Origin: Gracilibacillus dipsosauri
GTDB lineage: Bacteria > Bacillota > Bacilli > Bacillales > Amphibacillaceae
DNA length: 64,000 nucleotides
Reading direction: 5' to 3'
Assembly (NCBI RefSeq): GCF_003176895.1
Contig: NZ_QGTD01000014.1
Coordinates: 31,474 to 95,473, forward strand
Of the stretch, positions 33,277 through 44,938 are shown piece after piece; the first letter of the stretch is position 1, and the number at the start of each line of letters is the position of its first letter. The position numbers and the translations under genes were made by a program. The notes beneath the pieces are model-generated. The model did no database searches. It worked only from the letters and a program-made list of their open reading frames with translations, and was not told where the DNA came from.

Positions 33277-34025
33277 TACGATTCACCAATTGAATACCTT
33301 TTTCGATAAATTTCATACATGAGAATACTTGCTGCAACCGAAGCATTCAGCGAGGAAACACGCCCTTTCATTGGGAGGCTAACTGTCCAGTCACAGTTTT
33401 TCTTCACGAGCCTACTCATTCCCTTCCCTTCATTTCCGATGACAAGGGCTAATGGTAAGCTCCCATCCAATTGACGATAATCCTCTGTTGCTTCCGCCTC
33501 TGTGCCAACGACCCACACATTTCTTGCTTTTAATTCTTCGATTGTCTGCACGATATTTGTCACTCGGACCACAGGGATATGCTCAATTGCTCCCACAGAA
33601 GTCTTCGCAACTGTAGCGGTTAAGCCTACCGCTCTACGCTTTGGTATGATAACACCATGGGCTCCTGTTGCATCAGCTGTTCGGAGAATGGAGCCAAGAT
33701 TGTGAGGATCCTCTATTTCATCTAATAAGATAAAAAAAGGATTCTCGTTTCTTTCTTCTCCAATCGCAAATAATTGTTCAAGACTTGCATACTCATAGGC
33801 AGACACAAGGGCAGCAATTCCTTGATGATTACTATTCTCTACAAGCTGATCTAATTTCTTTTTTGGTACCCGTTGCACTGTAGCATTCGCTTTTTTTGCC
33901 ATTGCTTGAATTTTCTTTGCTAGAGATGGATTCAAATTCTCTAATAAGTATATTTTTTCAATCGATCTTCCTGATTCTAATATTTCCATCACGGTATTTT
34001 TGCCAACCATCCATTCTTGCCCCAT
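33276..34025 (-). CDS. rlmB: 23S rRNA 2'-O-ribose methyltransferase, RlmB/TrmH type
   Basis: 249-aa SPOUT methylase. An N-terminal substrate-binding domain (MGQEWMVGKNTVMEILESG) is followed by the knotted catalytic domain with motifs VIGNEGKGMSRLV and SLNASVAASILMYEIYR. Predicted to methylate G2251-equivalent of 23S rRNA. The ATG at 34023-34025 lies one base after the mrnC stop, with AAAGGAG ahead; the longer reading is not conserved. Confidence 0.94.
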   Translation of the reverse strand: MGQEWMVGKNTVMEILESGRSIEKIYLLENLNPSLAKKIQAMAKKANATVQRVPKKKLDQLVENSNHQGIAALVSAYEYASLEQLFAIGEERNENPFFILLDEIEDPHNLGSILRTADATGAHGVIIPKRRAVGLTATVAKTSVGAIEHIPVVRVTNIVQTIEELKARNVWVVGTEAEATEDYRQLDGSLPLALVIGNEGKGMSRLVKKNCDWTVSLPMKGRVSSLNASVAASILMYEIYRKRYSIGES

Positions 34026-34026
34026 C

Positions 34027-34422
34027 CTATTCCTCTCCTTTCTCGATGATAGTGATAGCCTGTTGAATAAGCTCATCTAACCGTTCTGTTTGTCCGTCTA
34101 AATATAAATAGCCTAGTAGTGCCTCAAAGGCCGTACTATGGCGGTAGGCTTGGACACTTGTATTCTTGGGAACAGAACCTGACTTAGCATTCCGCCCCCT
34201 ACGAACAATCGCTTCTTCGCCTTCCGTTAGTACTCCAGCGTCCAGCCAACTTTGAACAACCTTTGCTTGAGCATATGCCTTCACATATTGAACCGCTAAT
34301 TGGTGTAATTCATGCACTCTTACATTGCCCTTCTCCAATAAATATTGACGTATTTGGGTTTCATAGACGGCATCCCCCATATAGGCTAGTGCTAGACTTT
34401 TTAATTGTTTTGCATTTTCCAT
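34027..34422 (-). CDS. mrnC: Mini-ribonuclease III (Mini-III)
   Basis: 131-aa RNase III catalytic domain without a double-stranded-RNA-binding domain. [19 protein letters not shown] holds the catalytic acidic residues, and [19 protein letters not shown] the second set. In B. subtilis it matures 23S rRNA. It overlaps the cysS stop by one base and precedes rlmB, the conserved order. Confidence 0.95.
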   Translation of the reverse strand: MENAKQLKSLALAYMGDAVYETQIRQYLLEKGNVRVHELHQLAVQYVKAYAQAKVVQSWLDAGVLTEGEEAIVRRGRNAKSGSVPKNTSVQAYRHSTAFEALLGYLYLDGQTERLDELIQQAITIIEKGEE

Positions 34423-35822
34423 TATAATCCTCGTTTCCAGCGCGTTCCTTGTGGTGTATCCTCAAGAATAATATTACGTTCCTTTAAATCATCACGAATC
34501 TTATCAGCGAGCGCAAAATCCTTATTTTTTCTCGCTTCTATCCGTTGCTCAATTAATTGCTCGATTTCTTCATCAAGTAACGCTTCTTCCTCACGTTGAA
34601 TGCCTAAGATCTTTAACCAGCTATTTAAAGTATTTTCAAAAGCTTCTATAACCTCTGTATGTGTTTGACTTTCTTGTAGATACGTGTTCGCCTCTTTGAC
34701 TAAATCGAAGATGACAGCAATGGCGTTAGCTGTGTTGAAATCATCCTCCATTTCCATTTCAAAGGAGTGCTGCATGTTCGTGATTTTATCCAACCATACT
34801 TGATTATCAGCCACTAAATCTAAACTAGATGTTTTACGGTGCTTTAAATTTACCAACACATTTTCAATTCGATCAAAGCTATTCTTAGCACTTTCTAATA
34901 ATGCATCACTAAAGTTAATCGGATTACGGTAATGGACACTTAACATAAAAAAGCGAAGCACTTTCGGGTCATGACGTTCGATTAGATCATGGGCTAATAC
35001 GAAGTTACCTAACGATTTAGACATCTTTTCATTATCAATATTAATATAACCATTATGCATCCAATAATTAGCGAAGGACTTGCCTGTCGCCGCCTCTGAT
35101 TGCGCTATTTCATTCTCATGATGTGGGAAAGTAAGATCCTGTCCACCCGCATGGATATCAATGGTCTCTCCTAAATATCGCTTCGCCATTGCCGAGCATT
35201 CAATGTGCCAGCCTGGTCTTCCTTCCCCCCATGGGGATTGCCAAGATATTTCTCCATCCTTTGCCTGCTTCCATAACGCAAAATCAAGCGGATCTTCCTT
35301 TTTCTCTCCTATTTGTATACGGGCACCAGATCTAAGCTCATCTATCGATTGATGGGACAGCTTTCCATAATGCTGAAAGGATCTCGTCTTAAAATAAACA
35401 TCTCCGTCCACAGAATAAGCATGCCCCTTATCGATTAATGTTTGGATAAAAGCAATAATATCATCCATTGTCTCGGTTACACGTGGATGATGATCTGCCT
35501 CCTTCACCCCAAGTGCCCCTACATCTTCCTTATATGCTTCAATAAATCGATTCGCAATAGTTGGAACCTCTTCTCCTAACTCTTTGGCTGCTTTAATCAA
35601 CTTATCATCCACATCGGTAAAATTGAGCACATACTCGACATCATAGTCTTTGTATTCCAGGTATCTTCTAACCGTATCAAATACGATGGCAGGGCGTGCG
35701 TTTCCAATATGAATGTAATTGTAAACAGTTGGACCACATACATACATTTTCACTTTTCCCGGCTCTATCGGATGAAAGGCTTCTTTTTTTCGAGTCAGTG
35801 TGTTATATATTTTAATCGTCAT
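34422..35822 (-). CDS. cysS: Cysteinyl-tRNA synthetase
   Basis: 466-aa class I synthetase. The HIGH motif ([12 protein letters not shown]), the KMSKS loop ([13 protein letters not shown]) and the zinc ligands typical of this enzyme (CGPTV near residue 28, [23 protein letters not shown]) are present. The ATG at 35820-35822 lies within the end of cysE, with GGAGCGAAACGTG ahead. Expressed with cysE behind a cysteine T-box. Confidence 0.98.
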   Translation of the reverse strand: MTIKIYNTLTRKKEAFHPIEPGKVKMYVCGPTVYNYIHIGNARPAIVFDTVRRYLEYKDYDVEYVLNFTDVDDKLIKAAKELGEEVPTIANRFIEAYKEDVGALGVKEADHHPRVTETMDDIIAFIQTLIDKGHAYSVDGDVYFKTRSFQHYGKLSHQSIDELRSGARIQIGEKKEDPLDFALWKQAKDGEISWQSPWGEGRPGWHIECSAMAKRYLGETIDIHAGGQDLTFPHHENEIAQSEAATGKSFANYWMHNGYINIDNEKMSKSLGNFVLAHDLIERHDPKVLRFFMLSVHYRNPINFSDALLESAKNSFDRIENVLVNLKHRKTSSLDLVADNQVWLDKITNMQHSFEMEMEDDFNTANAIAVIFDLVKEANTYLQESQTHTEVIEAFENTLNSWLKILGIQREEEALLDEEIEQLIEQRIEARKNKDFALADKIRDDLKERNIILEDTPQGTRWKRGL

Positions 35823-36471
35823 CACGTTTCGCTCCTTTAATCATTTCTAACTCTGTTCTTAATGCACTAATTTCTTCGCGCATCTCTTTTAATACTTCAC
35901 TTATGGGATCAGGCAACTTATGATGATCTAAATCTTTTCTTAGCTTTTCTCCATTTTGGACAACAACACGTCCTGGTATACCGACAACGGTAGAATGGTC
36001 TGGTACATCCTTTAGCACAACAGACCCCGCACCGATTTTGGAGTTTTCACCAATCGTAATTGAGCCTAACACTTTTGCTCCGGTTGCTATAAGCGCATTA
36101 TCCTTTATCGTAGGATGTCGTTTCCCTTTCTCTTTCCCAGTTCCGCCTAATGTCACACCTTGGTAAATCGTAACATTATCGCCTATTTCACAGGTCTCTC
36201 CAATCACTACCCCCATACCATGATCGATGAAGAAGCGTTTGCCGATCTTAGCCCCTGGATGGATTTCCACCCCCGTAAAAAAACGACTTATTTGTGAAAT
36301 GACTCTTGCGATAAAGAAAAACTTCTTTCGGTAAAGGCCATGAGCAATCCGATGTGACCAAATAGCATGCAGTCCTGAATAGGTAAGGCAAACCTCCATA
36401 TAAGTTCTTGCCGCAGGGTCTTGGTCAAATACCACTTCGATATCTTGCTTTAACAATTTAAACAATCCCAA
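35812..36471 (-). CDS. cysE: Serine O-acetyltransferase
   Basis: 219-aa enzyme making O-acetylserine, the cysteine precursor. The N-terminal helical part ([19 protein letters not shown]) is followed by left-handed beta-helix hexapeptides ([38 protein letters not shown]). His in IDHG and His in KRHPTI are the expected active-site residues. The start appears to be TTG (36469-36471) with AAGGGAGGGATAATCA ahead. It overlaps cysS by 11 bases. Confidence 0.96.
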   Translation of the reverse strand: MGLFKLLKQDIEVVFDQDPAARTYMEVCLTYSGLHAIWSHRIAHGLYRKKFFFIARVISQISRFFTGVEIHPGAKIGKRFFIDHGMGVVIGETCEIGDNVTIYQGVTLGGTGKEKGKRHPTIKDNALIATGAKVLGSITIGENSKIGAGSVVLKDVPDHSTVVGIPGRVVVQNGEKLRKDLDHHKLPDPISEVLKEMREEISALRTELEMIKGAKRDDD

Positions 36472-36612
36472 TGATTATCCCTCCCTTAAGGCAACTTCCT
36501 ATTTTGAACCATTCTCTCAAAGCTTCTCTAATGAAAACAGATTGAATAGCTTAAAGGAAATTTAGTAACAGCATCTCTCTATTGGTTGAATCTCACGTGA
36601 TCCCTTCCACAA

Positions 36613-36865
36613 TAAAAAAGCGCCCCTGTGTTTATACAACACAGAGACGCTTACCGCGCGGTTCCACTCTGTTTAGGAATTTTAGGTTAAATAAATTCCT
36701 CCACTCTTAGCACAGATAACGGCGTGCATCCCCGTTCTCCCCTACTATCTTTCAAGAAGAAACTCCTGAGGTGCATTTCAACAATGATTACTTCAACCAC
36801 TCGCAGCCAATTGGTGGTATTCTCTGTAGAAGCTTCTATTGTTTACTTTTCCTCATCTACGATCT
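36613..36865 (-). ncRNA. T-box riboswitch, cysteine-specific (cysES leader)
   Basis: On the minus strand the leader shows the T-box core GTGGAACCGCG (36657-36667), an antiterminator/terminator switch, and a terminator whose arms AAGCGTCTCTGTGTT and AACACAGGGGCGCTT (36619-36652) precede a T-run. In the specifier region, TGAAATGCACCTC places a TGC cysteine codon (36773-36775). Uncharged tRNA-Cys would stabilise the antiterminator and switch on cysE-cysS. This arrangement is known for B. subtilis cysES. Confidence 0.93.
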
Positions 36866-36882
36866 AATATATCATTTGTTTT

Positions 36883-36911
36883 ATTATATATAGTTCTTAG
36901 GAAAATGTCAC
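36883..36911 (-). promoter_or_regulatory. Promoter of the T-box-cysE-cysS unit
   Basis: On the minus strand GTGACA (36906-36911) and TATAAT (36883-36888) are separated by 17 bases. It begins directly behind the gltX stop codon and would start transcription about 10 bases ahead of the T-box stem I. Confidence 0.75.
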
Positions 36912-38378
36912 TTATTTAATTAGGGAAAGCACATTATTTAATCTTGCCTTAACAATCTCAGGACCTAATAAGTGAATAGCATTTGGCAATTCTGGTCCAT
37001 GAACTTGTCCAGTTGTTGCTACACGAATAGGCATAAATAGCTTTTTCCCTTTTTGTTTCGTTTCTTTTTGGGTCGCTTTTATTGCTGCCTTAATATTATC
37101 AGGTGATAACTGTTCGATTTGTTCAAATTGGGAAAGGAAGCCAGTAATAACCTCTGGTACTTGTTCTTCTTTTAGTACATTCATCGCATCCTCATCATAT
37201 TGGATATCCTCTTTGAAGAATAGCTCCGTTAGTTCAACAATTTCCGCACCATAGGATAACTGGTCATGATACAACCGAATGACATCAATCGCCCATTGCT
37301 TGGTTACTTCATCCATATTTTCTGAAAGTCTACCTGCAGCTATTAAATGAGGAAGACTAAGCTCGACAACCTCTTCCAATGAAGCTTGTTTAATGTATTG
37401 GTTATTCATCCATTTTAATTTCGCTGGATCAAAGATTGCTGGTGAGGTGGACAGTCTCTCTGGATCGAAAATCTCGATAAACTGCTCTTGTGTGAAGATT
37501 TCCTCTTCACCAACAGGAGACCAACCTAGCAATGCGATAAAATTAAATAACGCTTCTGGTAGATAGCCTAGATTCTTATATTGCTCAATGAATTGTAAAA
37601 TGTGCTCATCACGCTTACTTAGCTTTTTACGATTTTCGTTTAAAATCAAGGTCATATGTCCATATTGTGGAGGCTCCCAGCCAAAAGCATCAAAAATCAT
37701 CATTTGCTTAGGTGTGTTGGAAATATGCTCTTCTCCACGTAGAACATGACTGATCTCCATTAAGTGATCATCAATCGCCACAGCAAAGTTATAGGTTGGA
37801 ATACCATTCTTCTTCACCATTACCCAATCTCCAAAATCACTGGATTCAAAAGTAATCTTTTCACGTACAATATCTTGGAATGTATATGTCTTTTGATCTG
37901 GTACACGGAAGCGAATACTAGGCTGTCTTCCTTCCGCTTCAAATTGTTCGATTTGTTCTTCGGTTAAATCACGATGTGCTCCAGAATATTTAGGAACCTG
38001 ACCATTAGCTCGTTGTTCCTCACGCTCTTGCTCTAATTCTTCCTCTGTCATATAGCACTTGTAGGCAAGGCCTCTTTCTAAAAGCTCATCGACATATTTT
38101 TGATAAATATCTAGTCTTTCCATTTGGCGATACGGACCATATTCACCGCCAATATCAGCACCTTCATCCCACTTGATTCCTAACCATTTCAAATAATTAA
38201 GCTGGCTTTCCTCGCCACCCTCTACATTTCTTTTCGCATCGGTGTCCTCTGTTCGAATAATAAAGGATCCACCTAGGTGTTTGGCATATAAATAATTAAA
38301 TAAAGCCGTTCTCGCATTACCGATATGGAGATGTCCTGTCGGGCTAGGCGCATAACGAACTCTTACTTTTTTTGTCAT
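36912..38378 (-). CDS. gltX: Glutamyl-tRNA synthetase
   Basis: 488-aa class I synthetase. HIGH motif in [25 protein letters not shown] loop in [12 protein letters not shown]. In Bacilli lacking GlnRS this enzyme also charges tRNA-Gln for later amidation. The ATG at 38376-38378 with AAAGGAG seven bases ahead is chosen over a TTG six codons earlier. No T-box is seen here. Confidence 0.97.
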   Translation of the reverse strand: MTKKVRVRYAPSPTGHLHIGNARTALFNYLYAKHLGGSFIIRTEDTDAKRNVEGGEESQLNYLKWLGIKWDEGADIGGEYGPYRQMERLDIYQKYVDELLERGLAYKCYMTEEELEQEREEQRANGQVPKYSGAHRDLTEEQIEQFEAEGRQPSIRFRVPDQKTYTFQDIVREKITFESSDFGDWVMVKKNGIPTYNFAVAIDDHLMEISHVLRGEEHISNTPKQMMIFDAFGWEPPQYGHMTLILNENRKKLSKRDEHILQFIEQYKNLGYLPEALFNFIALLGWSPVGEEEIFTQEQFIEIFDPERLSTSPAIFDPAKLKWMNNQYIKQASLEEVVELSLPHLIAAGRLSENMDEVTKQWAIDVIRLYHDQLSYGAEIVELTELFFKEDIQYDEDAMNVLKEEQVPEVITGFLSQFEQIEQLSPDNIKAAIKATQKETKQKGKKLFMPIRVATTGQVHGPELPNAIHLLGPEIVKARLNNVLSLIK

Positions 38379-38478
38379 GAGTAAACTCCTTTCCAATTTT
38401 CACGTAACTTTTATAAAATGCTTTCCTAATTTTATCATTATCTTAATGAAAATGTTATGTTTTGAGCTTATGATCTCT

Positions 38479-38958
38479 CTAGCCTTTCTGTACTAAAAGA
38501 ACAACAGCCTGAGCAGCTATCCCTTCTTTTCTCCCAGTAAAGCCTAATTGCTCTGTAGTGGTTGCTTTGACATTTACTTGTTCGATGTCTGCCTTTAGCA
38601 ATCTTGCAATATTTTGACGTATTTCGTCAATATATGGCGCCATCTTAGGTGCCTGCGCAATAATCGTACAATCTATATTACCTAATATATAGCCTTTTTT
38701 CGACACGAGCTCCCATACATGCTCTAACAATTTTTCAGAATCTGCATCCTTATAGGCAGGGTCTGTATCAGGGAAATGCCTTCCAATGTCTCCTTCAGCA
38801 ATGGCTCCTAAGCAAGCATCGGTAATGGTATGGAGTAACACGTCTGCATCCGAGTGCCCGAGTAAGCCCTGTTCATAAGGTATGTGAATCCCACCAATTA
38901 TACAAGGACGGTTTTGCGCAAATTTGTGTACGTCAAAGCCTTGTCCAATTCGAAACAT
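38479..38958 (-). CDS. ispF: 2-C-methyl-D-erythritol 2,4-cyclodiphosphate synthase
   Basis: 159-aa MEP-pathway enzyme. Metal ligands Asp9 and His11 (GQGFDVHKF) and the [18 protein letters not shown] segment are visible; [20 protein letters not shown] is the family C-terminal signature. One base separates it from ispD, so the two form a unit. Confidence 0.97.
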   Translation of the reverse strand: MFRIGQGFDVHKFAQNRPCIIGGIHIPYEQGLLGHSDADVLLHTITDACLGAIAEGDIGRHFPDTDPAYKDADSEKLLEHVWELVSKKGYILGNIDCTIIAQAPKMAPYIDEIRQNIARLLKADIEQVNVKATTTEQLGFTGRKEGIAAQAVVLLVQKG

Positions 38959-39660
38959 CTACAAATCTCCTCTCTTTTGTAAAATCCATTCCGCACGAAA
39001 AATATCTTCAGGGGTAGTCAGCTTCACGTTTTGATAACTTCCTTCTACAATCTGAACAGGTTGGTCTGGCAGGTATTCTTCCACTAATGAGGCATCATCT
39101 GTTCCCAAAAAACCATGCTCTTGAGCTAACTTGTGTGCTTTTGTGATTACTTGATAATGAAAAGCTTGTGGTGTTTGAGCAGCCCATAATGTAGATCGAT
39201 CCAATGAATGGACACCAGTTGCCGTTTTTTGCTTAATTGTATCTGTCACTTGGACCGCTAGAAGGGCTGCTTGCTGTTTTTGTGCTGTCTCCGCTAATAA
39301 GTGCAGGTGTTCTTGTTCTATAAACGGCCTTGCCCCATCATGTACCATCACAATTTCATCTGGATTATCTACTTGCACTGCTTTAAGCCCCTTAAACCCA
39401 CTATCCTGACGCTCACTGCCTCCTGAAACGAATTGTAGTCGATGAAACCATGGAAATGGCTTAAATAAGGCTTCCATTTCTGTCCGCTCATGTGGATTAA
39501 CGACGAGATAAACAGCCTTACACCAATCATCATGAATAAAGTTTTGCACTGTATGTATGATTAATGGTTGATCAAGCAAATGGATAAATTGCTTATTCTT
39601 CCCTGCCTTCATTCGCTTGCCCTGGCCAGCAGCCAGCACGATGACATTATATTTTACCAT
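38959..39660 (-). CDS. ispD: 2-C-methyl-D-erythritol 4-phosphate cytidylyltransferase
   Basis: 233-aa MEP-pathway enzyme. The CTP-binding N-terminus reads LAAGQGKRMKAGKNKQF, followed by VMVHDGARPFIEQEHLHLL and TPQAF/GTDDASLVE segments. GAGGTGCCAAT precedes ATG. It lies behind the yacL terminator. Confidence 0.97.
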   Translation of the reverse strand: MVKYNVIVLAAGQGKRMKAGKNKQFIHLLDQPLIIHTVQNFIHDDWCKAVYLVVNPHERTEMEALFKPFPWFHRLQFVSGGSERQDSGFKGLKAVQVDNPDEIVMVHDGARPFIEQEHLHLLAETAQKQQAALLAVQVTDTIKQKTATGVHSLDRSTLWAAQTPQAFHYQVITKAHKLAQEHGFLGTDDASLVEEYLPDQPVQIVEGSYQNVKLTTPEDIFRAEWILQKRGDL

Positions 39661-39730
39661 ATTGGCACCTCATATTCTTCCAACAATGCTTACATTGTCA
39701 TAGCTAATCGAAATATTAGGACGAGCAAAG

Positions 39731-39760
39731 AAAAGTGATAACATAGATGTTATCACTTTT
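39731..39760 (-). terminator. Terminator behind yacL
   Basis: AAAAGTGATAACAT and ATGTTATCACTTTT form a 14-bp perfect stem with a 2-base centre, about 28 bases behind the yacL stop. On the minus strand it ends CACTTTTCTTTG. The symmetry means it could work on both strands. Confidence 0.75.
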
Positions 39761-39788
39761 CTTCTATTCCTTATATGTTATACCTTTT

Positions 39789-40889
39789 TTATAGAGCTTT
39801 TTCAAGCAATTTTGGTTTTGCGAAAATCATGCGCCCTGCTGATGTTTGAAGAACACTAGTGATGACAACTTCAATCGTTTTGCCAATATAGCTTTTTCCT
39901 TCTTCTACCACAATCATCGTACCGTCATCTAGATAAGCAACACCTTGGTTCTGTTCCTTACCATCTTTAATGACTTGTACCATTAATTCTTCTCCAGGTA
40001 AGACGATTGGCTTCACCGCATTTGCTAAATCATTGATATTTAGTACGGGTACTTTTTGAAATTCACAAACTTTATTTAGGTTAAAATCATTTGTCACCAC
40101 AATCCCATTCATGACTTTTGCCAATTTGACTAGCTTACTATCAACCTCTTGAATCTCTTCAAAATCACCTTCATATATTTCAACATTGATTGGTAATTCC
40201 TTCTGTATTCGATTTAAAACATCCAGACCTCTTCGCCCACGGTTACGCTTCAAGGCATCAGATGAATCAGCAATATGCTGTAACTCCTCTAGCACAAATT
40301 GCGGAATAATAATGGTTCCTTCTAAAAAGCTAGTTTGACAAATATCTGCAATTCTTCCGTCAATAATAACACTTGTATCTAGGATTTTTGGTTTCGGCAT
40401 TTCGCTTCCTACATCCTCTGTTTGAGGGGCTTTTTTCTTTTCTTTTTTTGGGATTGTCAGTAGATTAAGAAATTCATCTCTTCTTTTAAAACCAACTTGA
40501 AAACCTAAGTATGCTAGAAGAATACTTAAAAAGATGGGAATAACCTGTGACACTACTCTGATTTCAATCGCTTGGATTGGTGCATTTAAGAAATAAGCTA
40601 TAATTAAACCAACGATAATACCTAAACTACCAAATAACAAATCTGCTACCGGAGCTTTTAATAAGGTTTCCTCAATCCAATTAAAGAAGTTTACTATATA
40701 ATCTGCACACCACAATGAAATAAGAAATAAAATAATTGCTCCTAATACTAGCCCTAGATATGGGGCAAAATCTGACTGTAGCCAAGCGCTATCTGCAAAC
40801 CCCATTACTTCCAATAATTTTGGAATATATAAATATCCCGCGGTACCACCTGCAATAATAAAAAATATTTGCACGAATCTTTTTAGCAC
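39789..40889 (-). CDS. yacL: PIN/TRAM-domain membrane protein YacL
   Basis: 366-aa protein. Four N-terminal membrane segments (about residues 1-140) precede a PIN nuclease domain ([35 protein letters not shown]) and a C-terminal TRAM domain ([20 protein letters not shown]). The start is taken as GTG at 40887-40889, because it gives the B. subtilis length and leaves GGAGG eight bases ahead. The function in Bacilli is not well established. Confidence 0.9.
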   Translation of the reverse strand: MLKRFVQIFFIIAGGTAGYLYIPKLLEVMGFADSAWLQSDFAPYLGLVLGAIILFLISLWCADYIVNFFNWIEETLLKAPVADLLFGSLGIIVGLIIAYFLNAPIQAIEIRVVSQVIPIFLSILLAYLGFQVGFKRRDEFLNLLTIPKKEKKKAPQTEDVGSEMPKPKILDTSVIIDGRIADICQTSFLEGTIIIPQFVLEELQHIADSSDALKRNRGRRGLDVLNRIQKELPINVEIYEGDFEEIQEVDSKLVKLAKVMNGIVVTNDFNLNKVCEFQKVPVLNINDLANAVKPIVLPGEELMVQVIKDGKEQNQGVAYLDDGTMIVVEEGKSYIGKTIEVVITSVLQTSAGRMIFAKPKLLEKAL

Positions 40890-40946
40890 CACATTCACCT
40901 CCTATATAGTATTCTCTCCTATTAAAAAATTTTTAAACGTGCGTCA

Positions 40947-42320
40947 TTAGGATTGTCCCAAGGTTTCTCTGATTGCATGTTGGACTGATTCCACACCAAT
41001 AACCTCGATCGATGAAGGAGGAGTCCAACCATCCATATTCTTCGCTGGAATGATCGCTCGTTTGAATCCAAGCTTTGCCGCCTCTTGTACTCTTTGATCT
41101 ATTCTGGATACACGGCGAATTTCACCTGTTAGGCCTACTTCGCCGATTAAGACATCATCTGCTTGTGGTGGCTGGTCTCTAAAGCTTGAGGCAATGCTGA
41201 TGGCAACTGCTAAATCTATGGCCGGCTCATCTAGCTTCACACCGCCTGCTACCTTTACATAAGCATCTTGATTTTGTAGCATTAGTCCCACTCTTTTCTC
41301 TAGAACAGCCATCAATAACGGTACACGATTATGATCAATTCCTGTTGCCATTCGTCTAGGGTTCCCAAAGCTAGTAGGGGAAATCAATGATTGAATCTCG
41401 ACGAGCACTGGCCTTGTTCCTTCCATGGAGGCGACAATGGCTGAGCCTGCTACACCTTGCGATCTTTCCTCTAGAAATACTTCAGAAGGGTTCAAGACCT
41501 CTACTAGACCTAATTCCTTCATCTCAAAAATGCCCATTTCATTCGTACTACCAAATCGGTTCTTGACCCCACGTAATATTCTAAAGGTATGATGTCGTTC
41601 CCCTTCAAAATACAATACAGCATCTACCATATGCTCCAGCAATCTTGGTCCTGCAATGGAACCTTCCTTCGTTACATGTCCTACAATAAAAATAGGGATA
41701 TGCTTTTGCTTCGCAATGCGCATTAGCTCACTTGTACATTCTCTTACTTGGGAGACACTTCCAGGTGCACTTGTCACTTCCTCTTTATAAACGGTTTGGA
41801 TCGAATCAATGACAACAAAGCCTGGGTTAATGGCATCAATTTGATTGACAATATCGACTAAATTAGTTTCTGCTAATACATATAGTTGATCGGAGTTAAT
41901 GTTTAAACGATCGGCCCTTAGCTTTGTCTGTTTGATAGATTCTTCACCAGATATATACAACACATCTACATTACTCTCTGCTAGCTGACTAGATACTTGC
42001 AGTAATAAAGTAGACTTACCGATACCTGGATCCCCTCCAATTAAGACAAGCGATCCTGGAACAACACCGCCACCTAATACACGATTTAATTCTTGCATTT
42101 GTGTTTTGATTCTTGGTTCTTCTTGAGATTGTATCTGGCTAATCTTTTCTGGTTTATGGATGGTTGCAGCACTAGAAGTCCAATTTCCTCTTTTGGTGGA
42201 GCTTGCCACTACTTCTTCCACTAATGTATTCCATTCATGACAGCCTGGACATTTCCCCATCCATTTAGGTGATTCATATCCACAAGATTGGCAAACAAAT
42301 TTTGATTTTCTTTTAGCCAA
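40947..42320 (-). CDS. radA: DNA repair protein RadA
   Basis: 457-aa RecA-like branch-migration helicase. N-terminal zinc finger CQSC (10-13) and CPGC (24-27), Walker [11 protein letters not shown] (95-104), the RadA-specific [11 protein letters not shown] motif, and a C-terminal Lon-like domain. It follows clpC and precedes yacL, as in B. subtilis. Confidence 0.97.
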   Translation of the reverse strand: MAKRKSKFVCQSCGYESPKWMGKCPGCHEWNTLVEEVVASSTKRGNWTSSAATIHKPEKISQIQSQEEPRIKTQMQELNRVLGGGVVPGSLVLIGGDPGIGKSTLLLQVSSQLAESNVDVLYISGEESIKQTKLRADRLNINSDQLYVLAETNLVDIVNQIDAINPGFVVIDSIQTVYKEEVTSAPGSVSQVRECTSELMRIAKQKHIPIFIVGHVTKEGSIAGPRLLEHMVDAVLYFEGERHHTFRILRGVKNRFGSTNEMGIFEMKELGLVEVLNPSEVFLEERSQGVAGSAIVASMEGTRPVLVEIQSLISPTSFGNPRRMATGIDHNRVPLLMAVLEKRVGLMLQNQDAYVKVAGGVKLDEPAIDLAVAISIASSFRDQPPQADDVLIGEVGLTGEIRRVSRIDQRVQEAAKLGFKRAIIPAKNMDGWTPPSSIEVIGVESVQHAIRETLGQS

Positions 42321-42472
42321 GATAATCCCTCCTATTTATTATAAACGAAAGTCATGTGCTATAAGTTACAAAGATCTATCAATTTAGTTAAAGTTATATG
42401 TAAAAAGTGTGGAATAGTAGAAAATCGAGGTATTCACATTTAGGGTACTTAAAAATAGAAAAAAAGAGAAGA

Positions 42473-42502
42473 GAAAATCGGAAGGATCGCCTTCCGATTT
42501 TC
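42473..42502 (-). terminator. Terminator behind clpC
   Basis: GAAAATCGGAAGG and CCTTCCGATTTTC form a 13-bp perfect stem with a 4-base loop, five bases behind the clpC stop. TCTTCTCTTTTTTT follows on the minus strand. It closes the ctsR-mcsA-mcsB-clpC operon and separates it from radA. Confidence 0.88.
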
Positions 42503-42507
42503 AATAA

Positions 42508-44937
42508 TTAAGATACAATCGCAAATTCGCCCTTATCATCAAGATCAATTTTGACTTTTTGGCCTTTATGAATTTTTTCCTTCAACAATTCTTCTGACAA
42601 TAAATCCTCTACGTTCTTTTGAATAGATCGACGTAAAGGTCTTGCCCCGTATTCCGGATCAAAGCCTTCCTTTGCAATTTTCTCGACTGCTTTATCAGAC
42701 AATGAAAAGTCAATCTCTTGGTCGATCAAGCGTTTTTGGAGTTCCTTGACCATGAGCTCCACAATGTGCTTCATATGCTTTTTCTCTAATGAGTGGAACA
42801 CAATCGTTTCATCAATACGGTTTAAGAACTCTGGACGGAAAGCCTTTTTCAATTCTTCCGTTACTTTTGAACGCATGTCTTTATAGCTTTGTTCTTCATC
42901 GCCTAGGCTGAAGCCAACATATTTGTTTCGCTTTAGCTCATTTGCCCCTACATTCGACGTCATAATTAAGACCGTATTGCGGAAGTCTACAGTCCGACCT
43001 TTAGAGTCTGTCAGACGGCCATCTTCTAATACTTGTAAGAGAATATTGAAAACCTCTGGATGGGCTTTTTCCACCTCATCTAACAGAACAACCGAATATG
43101 GCTTCCTTCTCACTTTTTCAGTTAATTGGCCACCTTCCTCATAACCTACATAACCAGGAGGTGAACCTACTAAACGTGAGGTTGCATGTTTTTCCATGTA
43201 TTCTGACATATCAATACGAATCATGGCATCCTCATCACCGAACATCGATTCAGCTAAAGCTCTGGCTAATTCTGTCTTCCCTACACCTGTTGGCCCAAGG
43301 AAGATAAAGGATCCAATTGGGCGCTTCGGGTCTTTTAATCCAGCACGAGCACGGCGAATGGCTTTTGAGACGGCCTTTACCGCTTCTTCCTGACCGATTA
43401 AACGACTATGCAGAATGTCTTCCATGTTTAGGAGACGTTCGCTTTCATCCTTCGTTAGGGCCGATACTGGAACTCCTGTCCAAATGGATACGACACTCGC
43501 AATATCCTCCACCGTAACCTCTGAGTTCTCTTGCCCTTGCTTTTCCTTCCATTTGGATTCTGTTTCTTCTAAATCCTTTCGAAGACGCTGTTCACTATCA
43601 CGTAAGGAAGCAGCCTTTTCGAATTCTTGACTTTGCACGGCAGCATCCTTTTCTTTCTTCACTTCCTCCAGCTTTTGCTCTAATTCCTTTAAATTAGGAG
43701 GAGTTGTATAGGAACGCAGACGCACCTTAGATGCCGCCTCATCAATTAAGTCAATTGCCTTATCTGGTAAAAATCGGTCTGTAATATAGCGATCGGATAG
43801 CTTAGCTGCTGCTTCCATTGCTTCATCCGTGATCGTTACTCGATGATGTGCCTCATAACGATCTCTTAATCCTTCTAAAATTTGAATCGATTCTTCTACC
43901 GTCGGCTCATCCACTTGAATCGGTTGAAATCTTCTCTCTAGCGCCGCATCTTTTTCTATATATTTACGATACTCATCTAGTGTTGTAGCTCCAATACATT
44001 GAAGCTCTCCACGAGCAAGGGATGGCTTTAAAATGTTCGATGCATCAATTGCTCCTTCCGCGCCACCTGCTCCAATTAATGTGTGCAGCTCATCAATAAA
44101 TAAGATAACATTGTTCGCTTGGCGAATTTCCTCCATTACCTTTTTTAAGCGATCTTCAAACTCCCCACGATATTTTGTTCCTGCAACCACTGTTCCCATG
44201 TCCAATGTCATGACGCGTTTATCACGGAGTATTTCAGGTACTTCATTTTGTACAATTTGCTGTGCCAATCCTTCCGCTACGGCCGTTTTCCCAACACCTG
44301 GTTCTCCGATTAAGACAGGGTTGTTTTTGGTTCGTCTACTTAATACTTGGATGACGCGTTCAATTTCTTTACTACGCCCGATGACAGGGTCAATGTTTCC
44401 TTCCTTCGCGATCGCTGTTAAATCGCGTGCAAGCGAATCTAAGGTAGGTGTCGCTGCATTATTATTTTGACTACCTCTCCCATTCGAAGCGCCACTATTT
44501 TCATTATTACCGAGTAATTGTAGAACCTGCTGGCGCGCTTTATTAAGACTTACTCCTAAGTTATTTAAAACACGTGCTGCGACCCCTTCTCCTTCACGAA
44601 TTAATCCAAGGAGAATATGTTCTGTTCCTACATAGGAATGGCCGAGCTTCCTTGCCTCATCCATCGACAATTCAATGACCTTTTTCGCTCTTGGTGTATA
44701 GTGGATCGTTTGGGAAACTTGATTGCCCTTTCCAATTAGTGCTTCCACTTCTTCTCTAATTTTTTCTGCACCGAGACCGATGGCATGTAAGGCTTTAGCA
44801 GCGATACCATCCCCTTCACTAACTAGTCCTAGCAGAATATGCTCTGTACCAATATTATTATGTCCTAATCGAACGGCTTCTTCTTGGGATAAGGCTAATA
44901 CTTTTTGAGCCCTTTCTGTAAAACGTCCAAACATCAT
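42508..44937 (-). CDS. clpC: ATP-dependent Clp protease ATP-binding subunit ClpC
   Basis: 809-aa AAA+ unfoldase for ClpP. It has two N-terminal Clp repeats ([20 protein letters not shown] and [19 protein letters not shown]), Walker A GEPGVGKT (near residue 210), a UVR/coiled-coil middle region that binds adaptors such as MecA and McsB, and a second Walker A GPTGVGKT (near 550). It begins with two ATG codons. Last gene of the CtsR-regulated operon. Confidence 0.98.
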   Translation of the reverse strand: MMFGRFTERAQKVLALSQEEAVRLGHNNIGTEHILLGLVSEGDGIAAKALHAIGLGAEKIREEVEALIGKGNQVSQTIHYTPRAKKVIELSMDEARKLGHSYVGTEHILLGLIREGEGVAARVLNNLGVSLNKARQQVLQLLGNNENSGASNGRGSQNNNAATPTLDSLARDLTAIAKEGNIDPVIGRSKEIERVIQVLSRRTKNNPVLIGEPGVGKTAVAEGLAQQIVQNEVPEILRDKRVMTLDMGTVVAGTKYRGEFEDRLKKVMEEIRQANNVILFIDELHTLIGAGGAEGAIDASNILKPSLARGELQCIGATTLDEYRKYIEKDAALERRFQPIQVDEPTVEESIQILEGLRDRYEAHHRVTITDEAMEAAAKLSDRYITDRFLPDKAIDLIDEAASKVRLRSYTTPPNLKELEQKLEEVKKEKDAAVQSQEFEKAASLRDSEQRLRKDLEETESKWKEKQGQENSEVTVEDIASVVSIWTGVPVSALTKDESERLLNMEDILHSRLIGQEEAVKAVSKAIRRARAGLKDPKRPIGSFIFLGPTGVGKTELARALAESMFGDEDAMIRIDMSEYMEKHATSRLVGSPPGYVGYEEGGQLTEKVRRKPYSVVLLDEVEKAHPEVFNILLQVLEDGRLTDSKGRTVDFRNTVLIMTSNVGANELKRNKYVGFSLGDEEQSYKDMRSKVTEELKKAFRPEFLNRIDETIVFHSLEKKHMKHIVELMVKELQKRLIDQEIDFSLSDKAVEKIAKEGFDPEYGARPLRRSIQKNVEDLLSEELLKEKIHKGQKVKIDLDDKGEFAIVS

Positions 44938-44938
44938 A

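Noticed and set aside
44033..44470. 145-codon plus-strand open frame within clpC
   Set aside because: Antisense to the first AAA+ domain of ClpC; coding constraint belongs to clpC.
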